Part shown: positions 52,201-63,140 of the stretch, one piece after another
Layout: each line of letters starts with the position of its first letter
Position numbering within the stretch: position 1 is the stretch's first letter
Notes under the pieces: generated by a model
Database searches by the model: none
Told to the model about the DNA's origin: nothing
The model's input: the letters and a program-made list of their open reading frames with translations, nothing else
Source: Boswellia sacra
Taxonomy: Eukaryota > Streptophyta > Magnoliopsida > Sapindales > Burseraceae
Assembly: GCA_013180625.2 (NCBI GenBank)
Contig: SNVD02013187.1
Coordinates: 1 to 64,000 of the forward strand
Length of the DNA stretch: 64,000 bases
Reading direction: 5' to 3'
Program-made: the position numbers and the translations under genes

Positions 52201-53794
52201 ACTGGTTATGTATGAGAGTGCTGACAAGACAATCAGAATCATATTGAAAGGATGAAAAAATGCATTCCAGAGAAGATGCCACCAGCTTGGAAATGCATAT
52301 TCAAGAGGAACATTTGGCCCATTTTCTCTTAATCTCCTCTCAGCTTCAGTGAAGCTCAGGCCTGCACACATCAAAAGTAAGATCAGGCCATCAAACAGTG
52401 AAATGGGTAAATAGTCTTGACGGACAAGACTAAAGAATCTCGCATCCAGATTTTAGTCTAATTAGTTCCTCAGTACCACAAGAAAGAGGAGCAGGCCAAT
52501 GCTAAACCAGAAATAAATCAGGCTAATTTCAGGATAGGTAGCAATATTGGTAGAAAGCTATTTATAACCTTTCTCAGGCATTCAAAATACAACTTCGTCA
52601 GTAAACAGTAAAAATCATGTAGCACAATGATAGGCAGCAACGAAATAGAAAAGACTATTTCTGTTTTCAATCAAACTGGATACTCAGAATAGTGGGAAAT
52701 ATAGGAAACCAATGCTGCTTATGTTAAGTTATAGTAGCGTGCCAATTAGTACATAAAATAAAAGCTGAAAACATTCGCCTGTAAGAGTGCCGATTACTTA
52801 TGATTCCAGGCATTTTGGATATAATCACTAAACAACTAGAAAGGAAAGCAATATGATAAAAGTCTTGTGAACACAGGACATGATGTGCTAGTTTTCATCA
52901 AAATCTTTCTAATTTCAGAATGCTTTCTCACTGGAGTAAAGCTGGCTTGATGCTGGTCAATGATTTATCAACTTGACCAACACTTGAGAAACAGTAGTAT
53001 TGGGAATACCCATAAAACAAGCATCTTAATTTGTCAATTGAATCTGACTGGAAGAAAGCAACACAAAGAAAAAAAGTATAAAATCCTAAATTTGACAAGA
53101 GACGAGTTGCCACAATAACTTAACGATCATTTTAGCATCAATATAACCAAAACTGAATACTTAAGGAACTACCTGATGAAACCAGAAACATAATAGGTAT
53201 TTCACTTTCTGCCACTTGAGCTTCAATAAATTAAGCAATCAAAAAAGAACCTACAAGTAACTTGCCTTGAAGGATACAACTTGAATCGAGCCAATTTCTA
53301 GTTAAACATAAAGAATGCTTCTCTCAGACATTTCATCAAGCATGTCAAATAGTGGATTATCTCTTCCTATTACTCTCAACAATTCACAGATATTGAACTT
53401 ACCCCTTTCAGTAGAATGAACATACTCGAAAGCCAAATTTCTATCGGTCCGTGCCAACGTGTATAACCAAGAGTAAACCTTCTCTTCCTCCTCCGTTCTC
53501 GACCCTCCATCAATTTTCTCTACACAAAACAAGACCCACCTCAGAAACAACTCAAACCAATCCAAAAACAACAAAGAAAAAAACAATGGAAATTTTTCAC
53601 ACACTTCCGGACATAAACCGGCGCAAGAATTTAGAAACCGGGTTAAGGGAATCATCGTCTTTGGAATCAGCATTGGATTCCTTGATTAGGTTTTGCCTTA
53701 TAGCCTTGGAGGAGGGCAAGAGGTCAGCGTTGTTGCCACTCCTCGAAGCCGTGAAAACGGAGAAGATCTTTTTGAGTCTTGCCATAAGAGGCAA
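43277..53794 (-). CDS. PH1: P3B-type P-ATPase, PH1 family (vacuolar acidification; MgtA-related)
   Basis: Eight exons on the minus strand: 53794-53605, 53519-53403, 52361-52135, 52052-51841, 51580-51478, 49948-49578, 48320-47822 and 44422-43277. They join to 954 aa in one frame with GT-AG introns. Motifs: actuator TGES (254-257), phosphorylation DKTGTLT with D413, hinge GDGIND (696-701), and M4 CALTPQMFPLI. About ten membrane spans are visible, four before and six after the large cytoplasmic loop. Plant homologues of bacterial MgtA include petunia PH1 and citrus PH1, which sit in the vacuolar membrane and work with the P3A pump PH5 to hyper-acidify vacuoles in petals and fruit. Bacterial MgtA has E where this protein has Q371. 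Start MPLM is the first ATG; M4 is an alternative. All catalytic motifs are intact. Introns 4 and 7 hold transposons. Confidence 0.95.
45173..45438 (-). repeat. Truncated 3' LTR of the intronic element
   Basis: Matches the U3 part of the 5' LTR (46594-46841), including the TATA box, with small indels such as the added ttaaaatcccta-like duplication near 45370-45400. It ends abruptly at gacactta. Confidence 0.7.
45524..46123 (-). CDS. ORF of the intronic LTR element, 199 aa, coiled-coil protein of unknown function
   Basis: A single uninterrupted frame begins about 280 bases after the primer-binding site. The N-terminus has a strong heptad pattern (MTNRIENRLDRLEKKFDRIE, 14-33), predicting a coiled coil. 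The middle is acidic (E/D-rich, about 75-130), and the C-terminus is mixed hydrophobic without a transmembrane pattern. It has no zinc knuckle, protease or RT motif. It could be a Gag-like remnant or an element-specific protein. I do not recognise the family. The intact frame in an otherwise defective element is noteworthy. Confidence 0.55.
   Translation of the reverse strand: MANHLHPLLSLVRMTNRIENRLDRLEKKFDRIEARCIEIIAILIETFNVDSACFSSRHCAQKQIITNEHMVTSSEAEHESDEANDIDLEDGHESKSPIEVKGETNLKNDVEPICEVESICKEESHEIIQEIDFIGCESYLGSPTLIIRSKFLVNSFMISVISTPKLEAIEASSIFLSCVLTLLDHYEIKIWVDDFLMIV
46401..46412 (-). other. Primer-binding site of the intronic element
   Basis: The minus strand reads TGGTATCAAAGC, one base off the usual TGGTATCAGAGC complementary to initiator tRNA-Met, two bases after the LTR end. 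Confidence 0.75.
46415..46841 (-). repeat. 5' LTR of the intronic element
   Basis: 427 bp with TG..CA ends. A TATA box (TATAAATAAG on the minus strand) is at 46598-46607, and an inverted pair gaggaac/gttcctc lies near the inner end. Being co-oriented with PH1, it could supply a promoter or polyadenylation site within the gene. Confidence 0.7.
51683..51812. mobile_element. 130-bp foldback MITE in PH1 intron 4 (Mutator-type candidate)
   Basis: Two 42-bp arms (51683-51724 and 51771-51812) are inverted repeats matching at 37 of 42 positions by my count. They begin GAGAG and include CTGTCATGCC and ATTGCCTCC. The 46-bp loop carries a smaller GCGTG..CACGC hairpin. Flanks are ATAAAAAAAAG on the left and ATAAAAAAAG on the right, a possible 9-10-bp target duplication, although A-runs make this less certain. 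It lies between exons 4 and 5, about 30 bp from the end of exon 4. Confidence 0.7.
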
Positions 53795-54439
53795 AGCAAT
53801 GGGGTGGTTGCGATGCAGTGGCAGCAGAGACAGATAGAGACATATAGAGTAGAGAAAACAAAGAAAGCAATGAAGCGTTCAAATAAGTAGATAAAAGCAT
53901 TTTCGTTTCAAGTTTGAAGAGAAGGTATAGAGAGAGAGAGAGAGAATCGATTAAATAATTAATTAATTTAATTTCAAATTGAGATTTGATCTAAGTAAAG
54001 TTTAGTTTGTGTTGTTGGGTCATCGATCATCTTCTCTTCTTCAAGTTTCGCTCTCCCTTTCTCTCTCTCTCTTCTTCAAGTCTTCAACTACCAAACTTTA
54101 AATGACCGTTAGGTTGCGTTACTGAGAGTTTCAAGAGGGAAAAGCAGTTAGTCGTACTTACTTGTCCAAACCGTTACCGTGTACCGGTCCAACACTACCG
54201 GCCCACTTTTTTTAGCAACTTTAGTTTAAGGTTTCATCAAATTAGAAAACACTCTTAATTTTCTATGTTGTCATCCGATTTTGGATTTTATTTTTGCCTA
54301 TTCAAGGGCATAATAGGGATTTTAGCATTTGGTTATGGGAACAGTGGAAAATCATTGTCATTTGATGGAACTTTTGACATGATATGGATTTTATGAAGTC
54401 TTCTTCGCTTTCAGATTTAACTAAATGACACTTAATTGT
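53795..54439. other. PH1 promoter / 5' UTR region
   Basis: Contains a (GA)n tract near 53930-53943 and CT-rich stretches at 54030-54075 next to the start. No other gene is seen. Petunia PH1 is driven by a MYB-bHLH-WD40-WRKY complex. I did not find sites I could assign with confidence. Confidence 0.45.
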
Positions 54440-54790
54440 GAACAATGTACTAACTAATTTTCTTGCTTCCAGCTTCTATTCCAATTTTTAGTATTATTCA
54501 TTCAAAAGTCAAATAGAAATTTGGAATCTTCTTAAAATAGCATTTTTTTAAGGATTTTTTCGAAAATAATCTTTAAAAAAAAATCATATTATAATCCTCT
54601 ACTCATAACTTTGCAAGTCTGTCTATAGTTCAACAGTGCTCTACAAATTTCTAAGAGTAGAAACCTAGAGTAAAAGATTATGGCATGAAATTTTTTTAGA
54701 TAGGAATAGGTTTTAAAAAACCGTTAAAAAAGGTCATTCTTTAAAGTATATGTAGAAATTTCTACATTAGATAATGGTTAAAAAAAAAAA
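54440..54790. repeat. Dispersed repeat, copy A
   Basis: Shares gcttctattccaa, agtcaaatagaaatttggaa and aaaagattatggcatgaa in the same order with copy B at 55220-55550. Direct orientation, about 780 bp apart. Confidence 0.75.
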
Positions 54791-55219
54791 AGCAATTTCT
54801 ACATTAGATTACGAAAAGTCCATATATTGATGTGACTACCCAAAAGATAATGATAAATAAATCGTGATTGAATATTGGAGGATATAACCTAACACCACAT
54901 CAAAGACATTAGTAGAATAATAAACGACATTAATTAGTTGATTAAATAAATGTTTACCATATTAACGAGGAAGATTTATGGAGAAGTTAGAAAGAAATTA
55001 AATCAAAAATTAAGAAAGAGAATTATATGTTTATTAATTTCGAAGTTGGGTTAGAGACATTTCTCAACCACTAGCCATCCACCATGTCTCTTCCCAGTTA
55101 TCAATTACTCTTCTTTTTCTCACATTTACTAATTAAATAGAATTGACGAAAGTCATCTACCGTAAAATTTTAAGGTTTCACTAAATTAATGACTCTAATT
55201 ATTTATACAAAACACTACA

Positions 55220-55550
55220 TAATTTTCTTGCTTTGAGCTTCTATTCCAATATTTAGTATTATGCATTCAAGAGTCAAATAGAAATTTGGAATCTTCTTAA
55301 AATAACCTTATTTTTTAAGGAGTCTTTTTTAAAAAAAAAAATCCATATCAGTATACTCCACTCTATAACCTTACAAGTGTGCTTTATAGTTCAATGCGCT
55401 CTACAAATTTTTTAGAGTAGAAATCTATAATAAAAGATTATGGCATGAAGATTTTTTAGACTAGAATAGGTTTTAAAACACTCTTGAAAAGGGTCAATTT
55501 GTAATGGTTATGTAGAAATTTCAACAATAGATATTGGCAAAAGAAAAAAA
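55220..55550. repeat. Dispersed repeat, copy B
   Basis: Direct-repeat partner of 54440-54790. The DNA after copy A (54825-55045) also recurs, more diverged, at about 57740-57960 (ataatgacaaataaat..atattgga..ataccacat), so this is probably a multi-copy transposon family without visible ends here. Confidence 0.7.
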
Positions 55551-58500
55551 AAAAGGTAATCGTTGGTGTATGAAATTTAGGAGGACATTGAATTTTATGA
55601 AATATAAGAGAGATAATTATTGTTTTTACTTGTTTGTGGAAAAAGTTTCCTTGAATCTAGGAACATTAAATGTAATATTCCCTAATATGATTACTGACAT
55701 TAATTTAATTTAGAATATAAGACAATGAAATATATGTTGAATTTATTCCATGTTTGATGGGCTACCATAATTCATTTAATTTAGATTAATTATGATTTAT
55801 GTCAAACATTAAAGAGCATTTTAGACTCATTGGTTTATGATCAGCATGTGATGGTGAGTCACTTTCCAAAACAGTGTGATTAGAATCAAGTGTAATTAGG
55901 ATGATATGTTACGAAACTTCGATGGAAGGGACTTTTTTAATAAACTAACATTACGTAAAAACTCACTGCCCTCACCTTCATGTGTAGAAAGAAATTGGCC
56001 CGTTACAGATTATCATTGAGGGGGAGTGGGAAGGGGGCAGGTTTTTCTCCTTATCTTTCCTTTGTCTCTCTTGCAGCCTGCAGCCATCTGCATCTCTAGC
56101 CCCTCTTCGTTGTTTACTAGAGCAAACCAGCACTCGTTCTCCTTCTTCATACGTTGCCAACAACCATATATATTAGCTTCATAAACTCAAGGTACGTATT
56201 TATTTTTTTAGAATGCATATGATTAGTGGGAAATGTTTGATCATTGGGTTATTAGCTTGTAAAGTCCAACAATTTATTAGTAGTTATAATAAATGGTTAA
56301 TATTTTACTAGGATTTTTACGCAAAAACCTATATGGATTTGGATTAAAACCTAAGGTCCCCTTGTTTTGTCCACCAAAATCTAAATTGAATGAAAATAAG
56401 TGAATTAAAAAATTAATTTTTTTGTTTTGATTTCTAATCACTTATTTCCAAAATTTATTATTCCCTCGAAGAAGTGAAAAAGTACCGCTTTTTCCTTCAA
56501 ATACATTTCAAAGTACGAGGAATGGTTATACTGTAGCAGTAGTACCCATACAACTGCGGCTGCGGCTGTTACAAAAAGGAGGGGTAAAAGAGTTGTAAAC
56601 CCGAAAAACTTGTAAAAGCAGTAGCTGTATGGGCATTATATCCACTCCCGAAAGTATGAAATGTTTCTAATACCCTCCTATTATGAAAGAGATCTCATTT
56701 GTGAAACCTAGTCGCCGCTTCTTATCCTTCTCCATGCGCGATCAATTTGTTGGGCTTGAAGACACCGACGATCTCCTTAACAATTCAACAGAAATAACGC
56801 AAATACTGGTAGATTGTGACTGTAGAATGGTGGGGGCTTAGAGTATTTTGGTTGTTTGTGGTGGATTAAAATGGTGAAGAGTTGTAAAGCAATCAAAGAC
56901 GATTTTATGGTGGTGGCCATGAGCCATCTCTGCTGGAGTTTGGACTAGAGGAACAATGGCAGTGGCGATGGAGAAGAGATGTCGTCACTGCCTCAGGGAA
57001 AGCCGACAGATTCCTCACTTTGGATTGGTGCGACGGTGGGCCTCTCTGCTCCTTAGCCCATGCCAGCTTCAATCTCCACCGTTCGCTCACAGAGAAACTC
57101 AGTGTTGGAGGGTGTAGGTGTAGGCAAAGGAGGGCGAGTTGCCTCAGTGGCATTAGAGGGTGGACGAGTTATTGAGTCGGACTCAGCAGTTTTGACACTA
57201 AATAAATTTGAATAAAATAGAATTAATTAAAAATTAAAACTAAATTAAATAATTTAAAAATATAATTCATAAGTATTAAACATAAAATTATTGATAATCA
57301 CTGTATTAACTATTTAATTTTTAAAGAATTGTAACAAATCTAATATAAATATTTTACTTTTCATATTATAAAAGTAAAAAAGTCACATTAAAAATAAGAT
57401 ATTCTCTTATCACTTTTTTTAAAATATATATATATAAAGTAACAAAAAAACTATGCTTTTAAGTAGTCTAAATTAAGTCTTAAAAAATTTTTAGATTTAA
57501 AAAATGAAAAAAAAGAATAAAACCAAGAAAATATTTTTATTAATTTCTAAAAGATAATCGAAAGGTGGTTTGTGCTAAAAAAAATAAAATGGTAATTAAT
57601 ATGTTAATATCACATGGAAGGATAAAACAATGAGTTTGAATAATTCGGAATCCAGTTAGAGCAAGTAGTTAAATAAATAAATTTTAATTGATTCAAAGAA
57701 GCAAATAAGAGAAACCTAATGAAAAGATTAGGAGAATATAATCCTTTGATTACCAATAAGATAATGACAAATAAATTATTAATTAAATATTGGACGAGAT
57801 AAGCTAATACCACATTATATTATAAAAAAATAAATCTGGCAATAATAGGCGATTTTATAATTAATTGCTTGTCTGTGTGTTTGGTATCATGGTGGCGATT
57901 TAGTGGAGAATTTTAAAAGCTATGGAATTAAGGAAGAGAATTATAAATTAATTATTGGGTTAATTATATAAAATCCTTAGAGTTTATCGAAAACCACTTA
58001 ATTTTTTAAAAATCTCCCTATCTCTCTCTAGCCGAAGAGAATTAGAATTTGATAAGTATGAATGAAAATGAAATAGTGAATTATTTCAAGACCAACCCTA
58101 TTGCCCCATCAAGATGGAATGAAATTCATTTAATATATATATATATATATATCTACTAATTCGATATAAATCTAAGATGTTTTATTAAAGCATGTAATAA
58201 AGAGATTTGGTTTATCCTCATAAAAGAATTGTTAGTGAAAAAAATTATTTTTGATAACTTATTTATGATCATTACAAGATAATCAATTTTCTCATTTGTC
58301 AATTTCTTAGTTTAGTGTGATATAGAGGTAAAAGTCTCGTCAATTTTGCCGAGGAGAGAAGAAGTTCAAGAGATCTAAAGGAGTTCAATGATTTCTTTTT
58401 TTTTCGATCATTTTATTTTTTAATAATTTTTTATATTGTGATATTAAATTTGAATAATGAGAAGTAATCAAATATCAATTCTAACCGTTGTCATTAATTT

Positions 58501-58689
58501 TTCAAGAAATCAAAGAAGATAAACCGTGATAGGTTAATTTATTATTTTTGGAAACAAATGGGATTTCTTTTGTTAAACTAAACTTTTAAGTGGTTTGTTG
58601 TTATCCCTTAATTAATTTCAAAGTCTGAAATCATGTGATGAGTTACATTTTAGAAATTATTATCACCCTCACCAGCACATTTCACGTTT
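55551..58689. other. Intergenic region with a GC-richer segment
   Basis: Mostly AT-rich. At 56530-56640 inverted pieces (cccatacaactgc and its rough complement gcagtagctgtatggg) form a stem, probably part of a MITE. A GC-richer stretch at 56700-57175 has short ORFs on the minus strand without recognisable motifs. A third copy of the dispersed repeat is at 57740-57960 and a (TA)n run at 58133-58152. No gene is called. Confidence 0.4.
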
Positions 58690-58698
58690 CTATATAAA

Positions 58699-59173
58699 CA
58701 GGGACGGAGCCAGAAATTGTTTCTATAGGGGGTAAAATTGAACAATAACAAATGAAAATAAATTAATATAAATAAAAGATAGTTGTGAATTTAGAAAGTT
58801 TATAATATTTTTAGTAAACATTATCTGGGGTATAAATTAATATTTATCATATCAATTTTAACTTCTAATTACAAGAGAAAGAGAAATGATAAAATAAAAT
58901 AATTAATAATATAATTAAATAAAATTTTAAACTTATTAATTCAAAAGAATCTTATCTTTTTAAAAATAAAAATAATAAAGACAAAACAAATTAATGAGCG
59001 ATAATAGAGAAAATATAAAAAAATTATTTGATAAATAAGATGTAAATAGAAATATATATGCATATATATTTATAATAATATACATTTATAATAATTGAAA
59101 AGAAATAATAATTTTTTTCCTTTGGCCCAGGAGGGGCAATTGCCCATGTTGAGCCTATGTAGCTCCGTCCCTG
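58699..59173. mobile_element. hAT-type MITE
   Basis: Ends are CAGGGACGGAGC on the left and CAGGGACGGAGC on the right (minus strand), the classic hAT MITE terminus in plants. A CTATATAAA direct repeat flanks it (58690-58698 and 59174-59182), one base longer than the usual 8-bp duplication. The 475-bp interior is AT-rich and has no ORF. Confidence 0.82.
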
Positions 59174-59182
59174 CTATATAAA

Positions 59183-59753
59183 TATTTTGGAAATAAATAT
59201 TTCTTTTTTTAAAATAAATAATATAATGTAAAAAAAAGTCACATAAGAATCAACTTTTTATTAAATATTTTTTAAAAATTATATATATGTTATTAATAAA
59301 TAATATTTATTTATAATATATGTTAATGACTATCAAGTAAAGCACTAGTTAATCTGTTTGGTCTAGCGAATAAATTAGTATCCATCAACTTGTCAATTAA
59401 CTAGACAATTATAGGATTTGGGATTTATTTTAAAAGTCTTTATGGATGAATTTTTTTTACATTTTTTTATTTTTTTGTTTTCAAATTAGAATAAAAACAA
59501 ACTCGATCGACTCTTGAGTTTAGGGCGTGACATAGATATTTATATACAGCAAGAGCGAAGCCAAGTTATTTTTATTTATTTTTGAGAAGGAAAAATTAAT
59601 TGAGGTAATCACGTCGGTTATTACACATATTTTAGAGAATAAGGACAGGAGCAATTGATTTCTATAAAAATAAAATATTGCTCTATATCCCCGCAAGAAA
59701 GTTTGCTCAACATCTGTATTTGTAGATAAAATTTGATACTAAGTGATACCTCA
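59183..59753. other. Short intergenic stretch
   Basis: AT-rich DNA between two MITEs with nothing recognisable. The phrase agggcgtgaca at 59522 recalls the end of the Tekay LTR, but only for about 11 bases. Confidence 0.4.
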
Positions 59754-60594
59754 GGGTATGTTTGGTATACGATATTGCATAGTATAGTATAATATTGTAT
59801 TATATAGTATTGTATTATACAATACTAAAAATAGTATTATGTCAAAAGTACATTGTATATAGTGTACTCATATATTGTATTAATTTGTACGAAAAATAAG
59901 ATTTTTTTCCCAAAAATATAGACAAAATATAAAATTTTTTTATTTTATTTATAAAATTATTTATTTATTAATTTATCAGGACATTCACTGATTATCGAAA
60001 AATTTTTGCGGCGCATCTAATTATACTATTGTGATCGGAACAATCACCATGAGACGATTTGTAACACCACTTCCTCATGCATTGTATCGTGGGGCCCACT
60101 AGACCTATAGATGCCTAAGCATATTATGTGACACCCTTGCGTCCACTGCCCCACTAAGTCCATTGGACGATTCAAGTTTATGGTAGGATGTTGGGTGCTA
60201 TGGGTCCAGTAGAGTAGTGAACATCGGGTGTCACCCAACGGGGGCGGTGACTCCCTCTAGCAACCTCTTCTTAATTTTCAAAAAAATAAATTTGATTTTA
60301 TAATTTATATACTAAATAAATGATTCATTATTTTTAAAATTTTAAAAATTAAAGAGTATTATTGGATATATATAATTTCATAAGAATAATTTTAACATTT
60401 TTAAATTATTGTTATACAATGTAATAGTAATGTCATGTATTAACTCAACATAATTTAATAAAATATGCATGTATCTAAAAGTTGTATTTGGTATAAGCTA
60501 ATATTGCGCTAAACTACAATCAAACATATATATTATACTATTTAATGTAATATAATAAAATAATGCTATACAATGTTGCATATCAAACATTACC
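59754..60594. mobile_element. PIF/Harbinger-like non-autonomous element, 0.84 kb
   Basis: The left end GGGTATGTTTGGTATACGA matches the right end GGTAATGTTTGATATGCAA (minus strand), with subterminal tatagtat/atattgtat repeats on both sides. Flanking trinucleotides are TCA and TTA, a possible decayed TTA duplication. A GC-richer core (60000-60260) includes a short minus ORF of no recognisable family. Confidence 0.6.
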
Positions 60595-60879
60595 TTAATC
60601 TACATATACAATTGAGAGTCTGCAAAGACCTGGAAAATATTAATTCCAAATTTGGCTAGATAACCTACTCTCATTTGTCATCCCTAGACTAGCTAAAGTG
60701 CGGAATAGCTAGTAACATTCCATTCATTCAAGGCAAGCAGCAGAAACTAATTACAACAACAGATGGCATTAAGTAGAATGATTTGATTAAGCTGTTTGAT
60801 ATATGTAAATAAATAGAGAATTAGGATGCATATAATTTGTCTATTCTTCCAAAAGGAGTGCTGCAGATTTATCTTGATT

Positions 60880-61060
60880 AGGGATGTCAAAATCCCGAGG
60901 CCGGGCCGAGGACCTCAATCCTCGGCCCCAGCCCCGGTATGTCATTTAATTACCCAGCCCCGAAAAATTTTTTGAAAATTCCGGGGCCGAGCCGGGTAAT
61001 TTCATTCCGAGTCTGGGTATATTAATTCCCCGGGATACTCCCCGATTTACTGTACTTTTT
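60880..61060. repeat. GC-rich transposon-end fragment with perfect hairpin
   Basis: TTAGGGATGTCAAAATCCCG followed by GGGCCGAGGA (60903-60912) and its perfect complement TCCTCGGCCC (60919-60928). It continues with further CCGGGGCCGAG blocks. The head looks like a plant hAT-type terminus, but I cannot find the opposite end. Confidence 0.45.
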
Positions 61061-61089
61061 TTTTTTGCGAGCTTTTATTGATTTGATAG

Positions 61090-61446
61090 TACTACAAGAA
61101 AAATGAGAATAGATGACTGACACTTTATGATAAAAATCATTATATCATAAAAGGATGATGGAGTCGTGATAGAATTATGATCTATTAGACACTTAATGAT
61201 ATACTTGTGATAAATTTTTTGTCTATCAAGAATCGATAATAGACTAGTGATAGAAATTAACTTTATCAAAAACTTTATGATAGAATTTTCTTATTGACCA
61301 TGTTTGACTAAATTTTAAATAATATTTTATTTAAAAAAATCAGTAAATGCCTTAAAAAATCAGTAAATGCCTTAAAAAATCCTAGAGTGAATTACTTTTC
61401 ATTTTCCTCCAATAAAACTTTCCCCTACACCATCCATTTCAACCCC
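61090..61446. other. CACTA-like terminus (TACTACAAGAA) and following DNA
   Basis: TACTACAAGAAAAATG at 61090 resembles the CACTACAAGAAAA terminus of En/Spm (CACTA) elements. It is followed by repeated tgata-type subterminal motifs in both orientations (61120-61290). No partner terminus is seen. Confidence 0.4.
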
Positions 61447-62060
61447 CACTACAAGAATTTTTTTTTATATTTGTCACTTTGAAATTTTTTTATTTGGCAG
61501 TTTTTCTTAAAAGTGAGAAATATAAAACTAGTCTGAAAGTCAAACCTGCTTATTCATCTTATTTATCATTTTTTGTCTTTATTCGATTACATATTTATCA
61601 CATTTTTATAAAAGTGTGACTAGTATGTGCATATCTAATCTTTTCCCTTTTCCTCTCAAATTTCCCTCTAACTTTTCATTTTCTCTTTCAAATATGTGAA
61701 TACAATATTTTAAATTTCAATAAAATGAGGAAGTTAAAAATATCAAAATAATAATTAAATATTATAATTTTATTTTTAATATAAATTAAAAAATAATATT
61801 TAAAAACTTGGAATAAAAGACAATATTATTGTCAATATGAAAATAATAAATTTGAAATATTGGATTATAAAAAGTAAAATTTTAAACATGGAAATTGCAT
61901 GAAATAAATAAAATTATTTTATAATTTCAAAGTGATGGAAATCACATTAGTTAAAATTTTTTATAATAAGTAAAGAATTAAAATCTCAAATAAAATTTTA
62001 TTTTGAAATAATATAACATTTGTGTTTGAGTAAAAACTGTTATAATTTATTTTAAAAATT
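61447..62060. repeat. CACTA-like element head, copy 1
   Basis: Begins CACTACAAGAA and is similar over about 610 bp to 62462-63095 in direct orientation (shared tatttgtca, tatttggc.gtttt, agtgagaaatata, ttgtctt.att). The first bases are the diagnostic CACTA terminus. Copy 1 runs into the DIS3-like fragment. Confidence 0.6.
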
Positions 62061-62283
62061 AAATTAAAAAATTAATACTCCATAAATTATGAATATAATG
62101 GTGTAAATAAGAAAAATTATAAAATATAGGGACTTCCTGGAATTTTTAGGAATGATTTTGATAAGTTTTAATAGATCTGGATTTCCTAGAATTTGACAAT
62201 AGTATATAAAGAAAATGAAGGTCACCTTCCCAACCCTAAACGTATCCCTCCACCCTGACCTCAACCCTCCCTCTTCCTCCACC

Positions 62284-62446
62284 ATGGCTACTCCCAGTAA
62301 CCTATCCATAGACGCGAAAGAATCCATGGAGGAGAAAATCCAACATATGGTGCAGAGCTTCTGCTTTCAAGACATGCGATGCCTCCGCTGCTCGCTTGAC
62401 AGCTTCCACTATTCTCGTTCTCGATGCTAACGTTGTTCTTAACCAG
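62284..62446 (+). pseudogene. Fragment resembling the N-terminus of exosome nuclease DIS3/RRP44 (PIN domain start)
   Basis: Bases 62375-62446 read CDASAARL then STILVLDANVVLNQ and end in CAG followed by GT, an apparent splice donor. This matches the start of the PIN domain of plant RRP44A (C-D-x-S-A, then I-L-V-x-D-x-N-V-V-L-x-Q). An upstream ATG frame (from 62284, and M-V-Q-S at 62347) resembles the protein's first residues but is one base out of frame with the PIN part. About 35 codons expected between them are missing. A TATA-like tatataaa (about 62203-62210) lies upstream. Position directly after a CACTA-like head suggests gene-fragment capture. It is too short to be functional. Confidence 0.45.
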
Positions 62447-62461
62447 GTTTAATTGAATAAA

Positions 62462-63095
62462 AACTACAAGAATTTTTTGTATATTTGTCATTTTACAATT
62501 TTTTTTATTTGGCGGTTTTTTAAAAAAGTGAGAAATATAACACGGGTGTAGAAGTCAAACTTGCCTATTCATCTTTTTTGTCACTTTTTGTCTTCATTTA
62601 ATCACATATTTATCACATATTTATAAAAATGTAACAAGTATATGAATATGTAATCTTTCCCTTTTTCCTCTCACATTTCCCTCTATTTTTTCATTTCCCC
62701 CCATCTTCTCATTTTTTCTTTTCAAGTATGTGAATATAATATTTTGAATTTTTAAAATAAATAAGTTATAAATGTTAAAATATTGATTAAATAATATAAT
62801 TTGATGTTGCAATTAAAATTAAAAGTTTTAAAATCCTTAAATAAAAGATAATATTATTGTATATATGAAAAAAAATTTAGATATTAAATTATAGAAAAGC
62901 AAAATTTTAAACGTGGAAATTGTATGAAATAAATAAGATTAGTTTATAATTTCAAATTGATCAAAATCACATTATTTAATTTTTTTTGATAAAAATTAAG
63001 GAATTAAGAATCTCAAATAAATTTTATTTTGAAATAATATAATATTTGTGCTTAAGTAAAAATTATTATAATTTATTTTAAAAATTAATTTAAAC
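62462..63095. repeat. CACTA-like element head, copy 2
   Basis: Begins AACTACAAGAA (first base changed from CACTA) and parallels copy 1 to about 63095. It then leads into the AAACGACGTCGTTT-containing segment. Confidence 0.58.
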
Positions 63096-63126
63096 CAAAT
63101 GGTGCTTCAAAAAACCAATAATGCCA

Positions 63127-63140
63127 AAACGACGTCGTTT
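63127..63140. promoter_or_regulatory. AAACGACGTCGTTT palindrome (plant core-promoter-type motif)
   Basis: A perfect 14-bp palindrome centred on ACGT. This octamer-like AACGACGT/ACGTCGTT motif is common close to transcription starts of plant housekeeping genes. It suggests that promoter DNA begins here. Confidence 0.5.

Noticed and set aside
53302..53673. ORF covering PH1 exon 2 with extra residues on both sides
   Set aside because: Only 53403-53519 fits the PH1 family. The extra parts are intron sequence beyond clear donor and acceptor sites.
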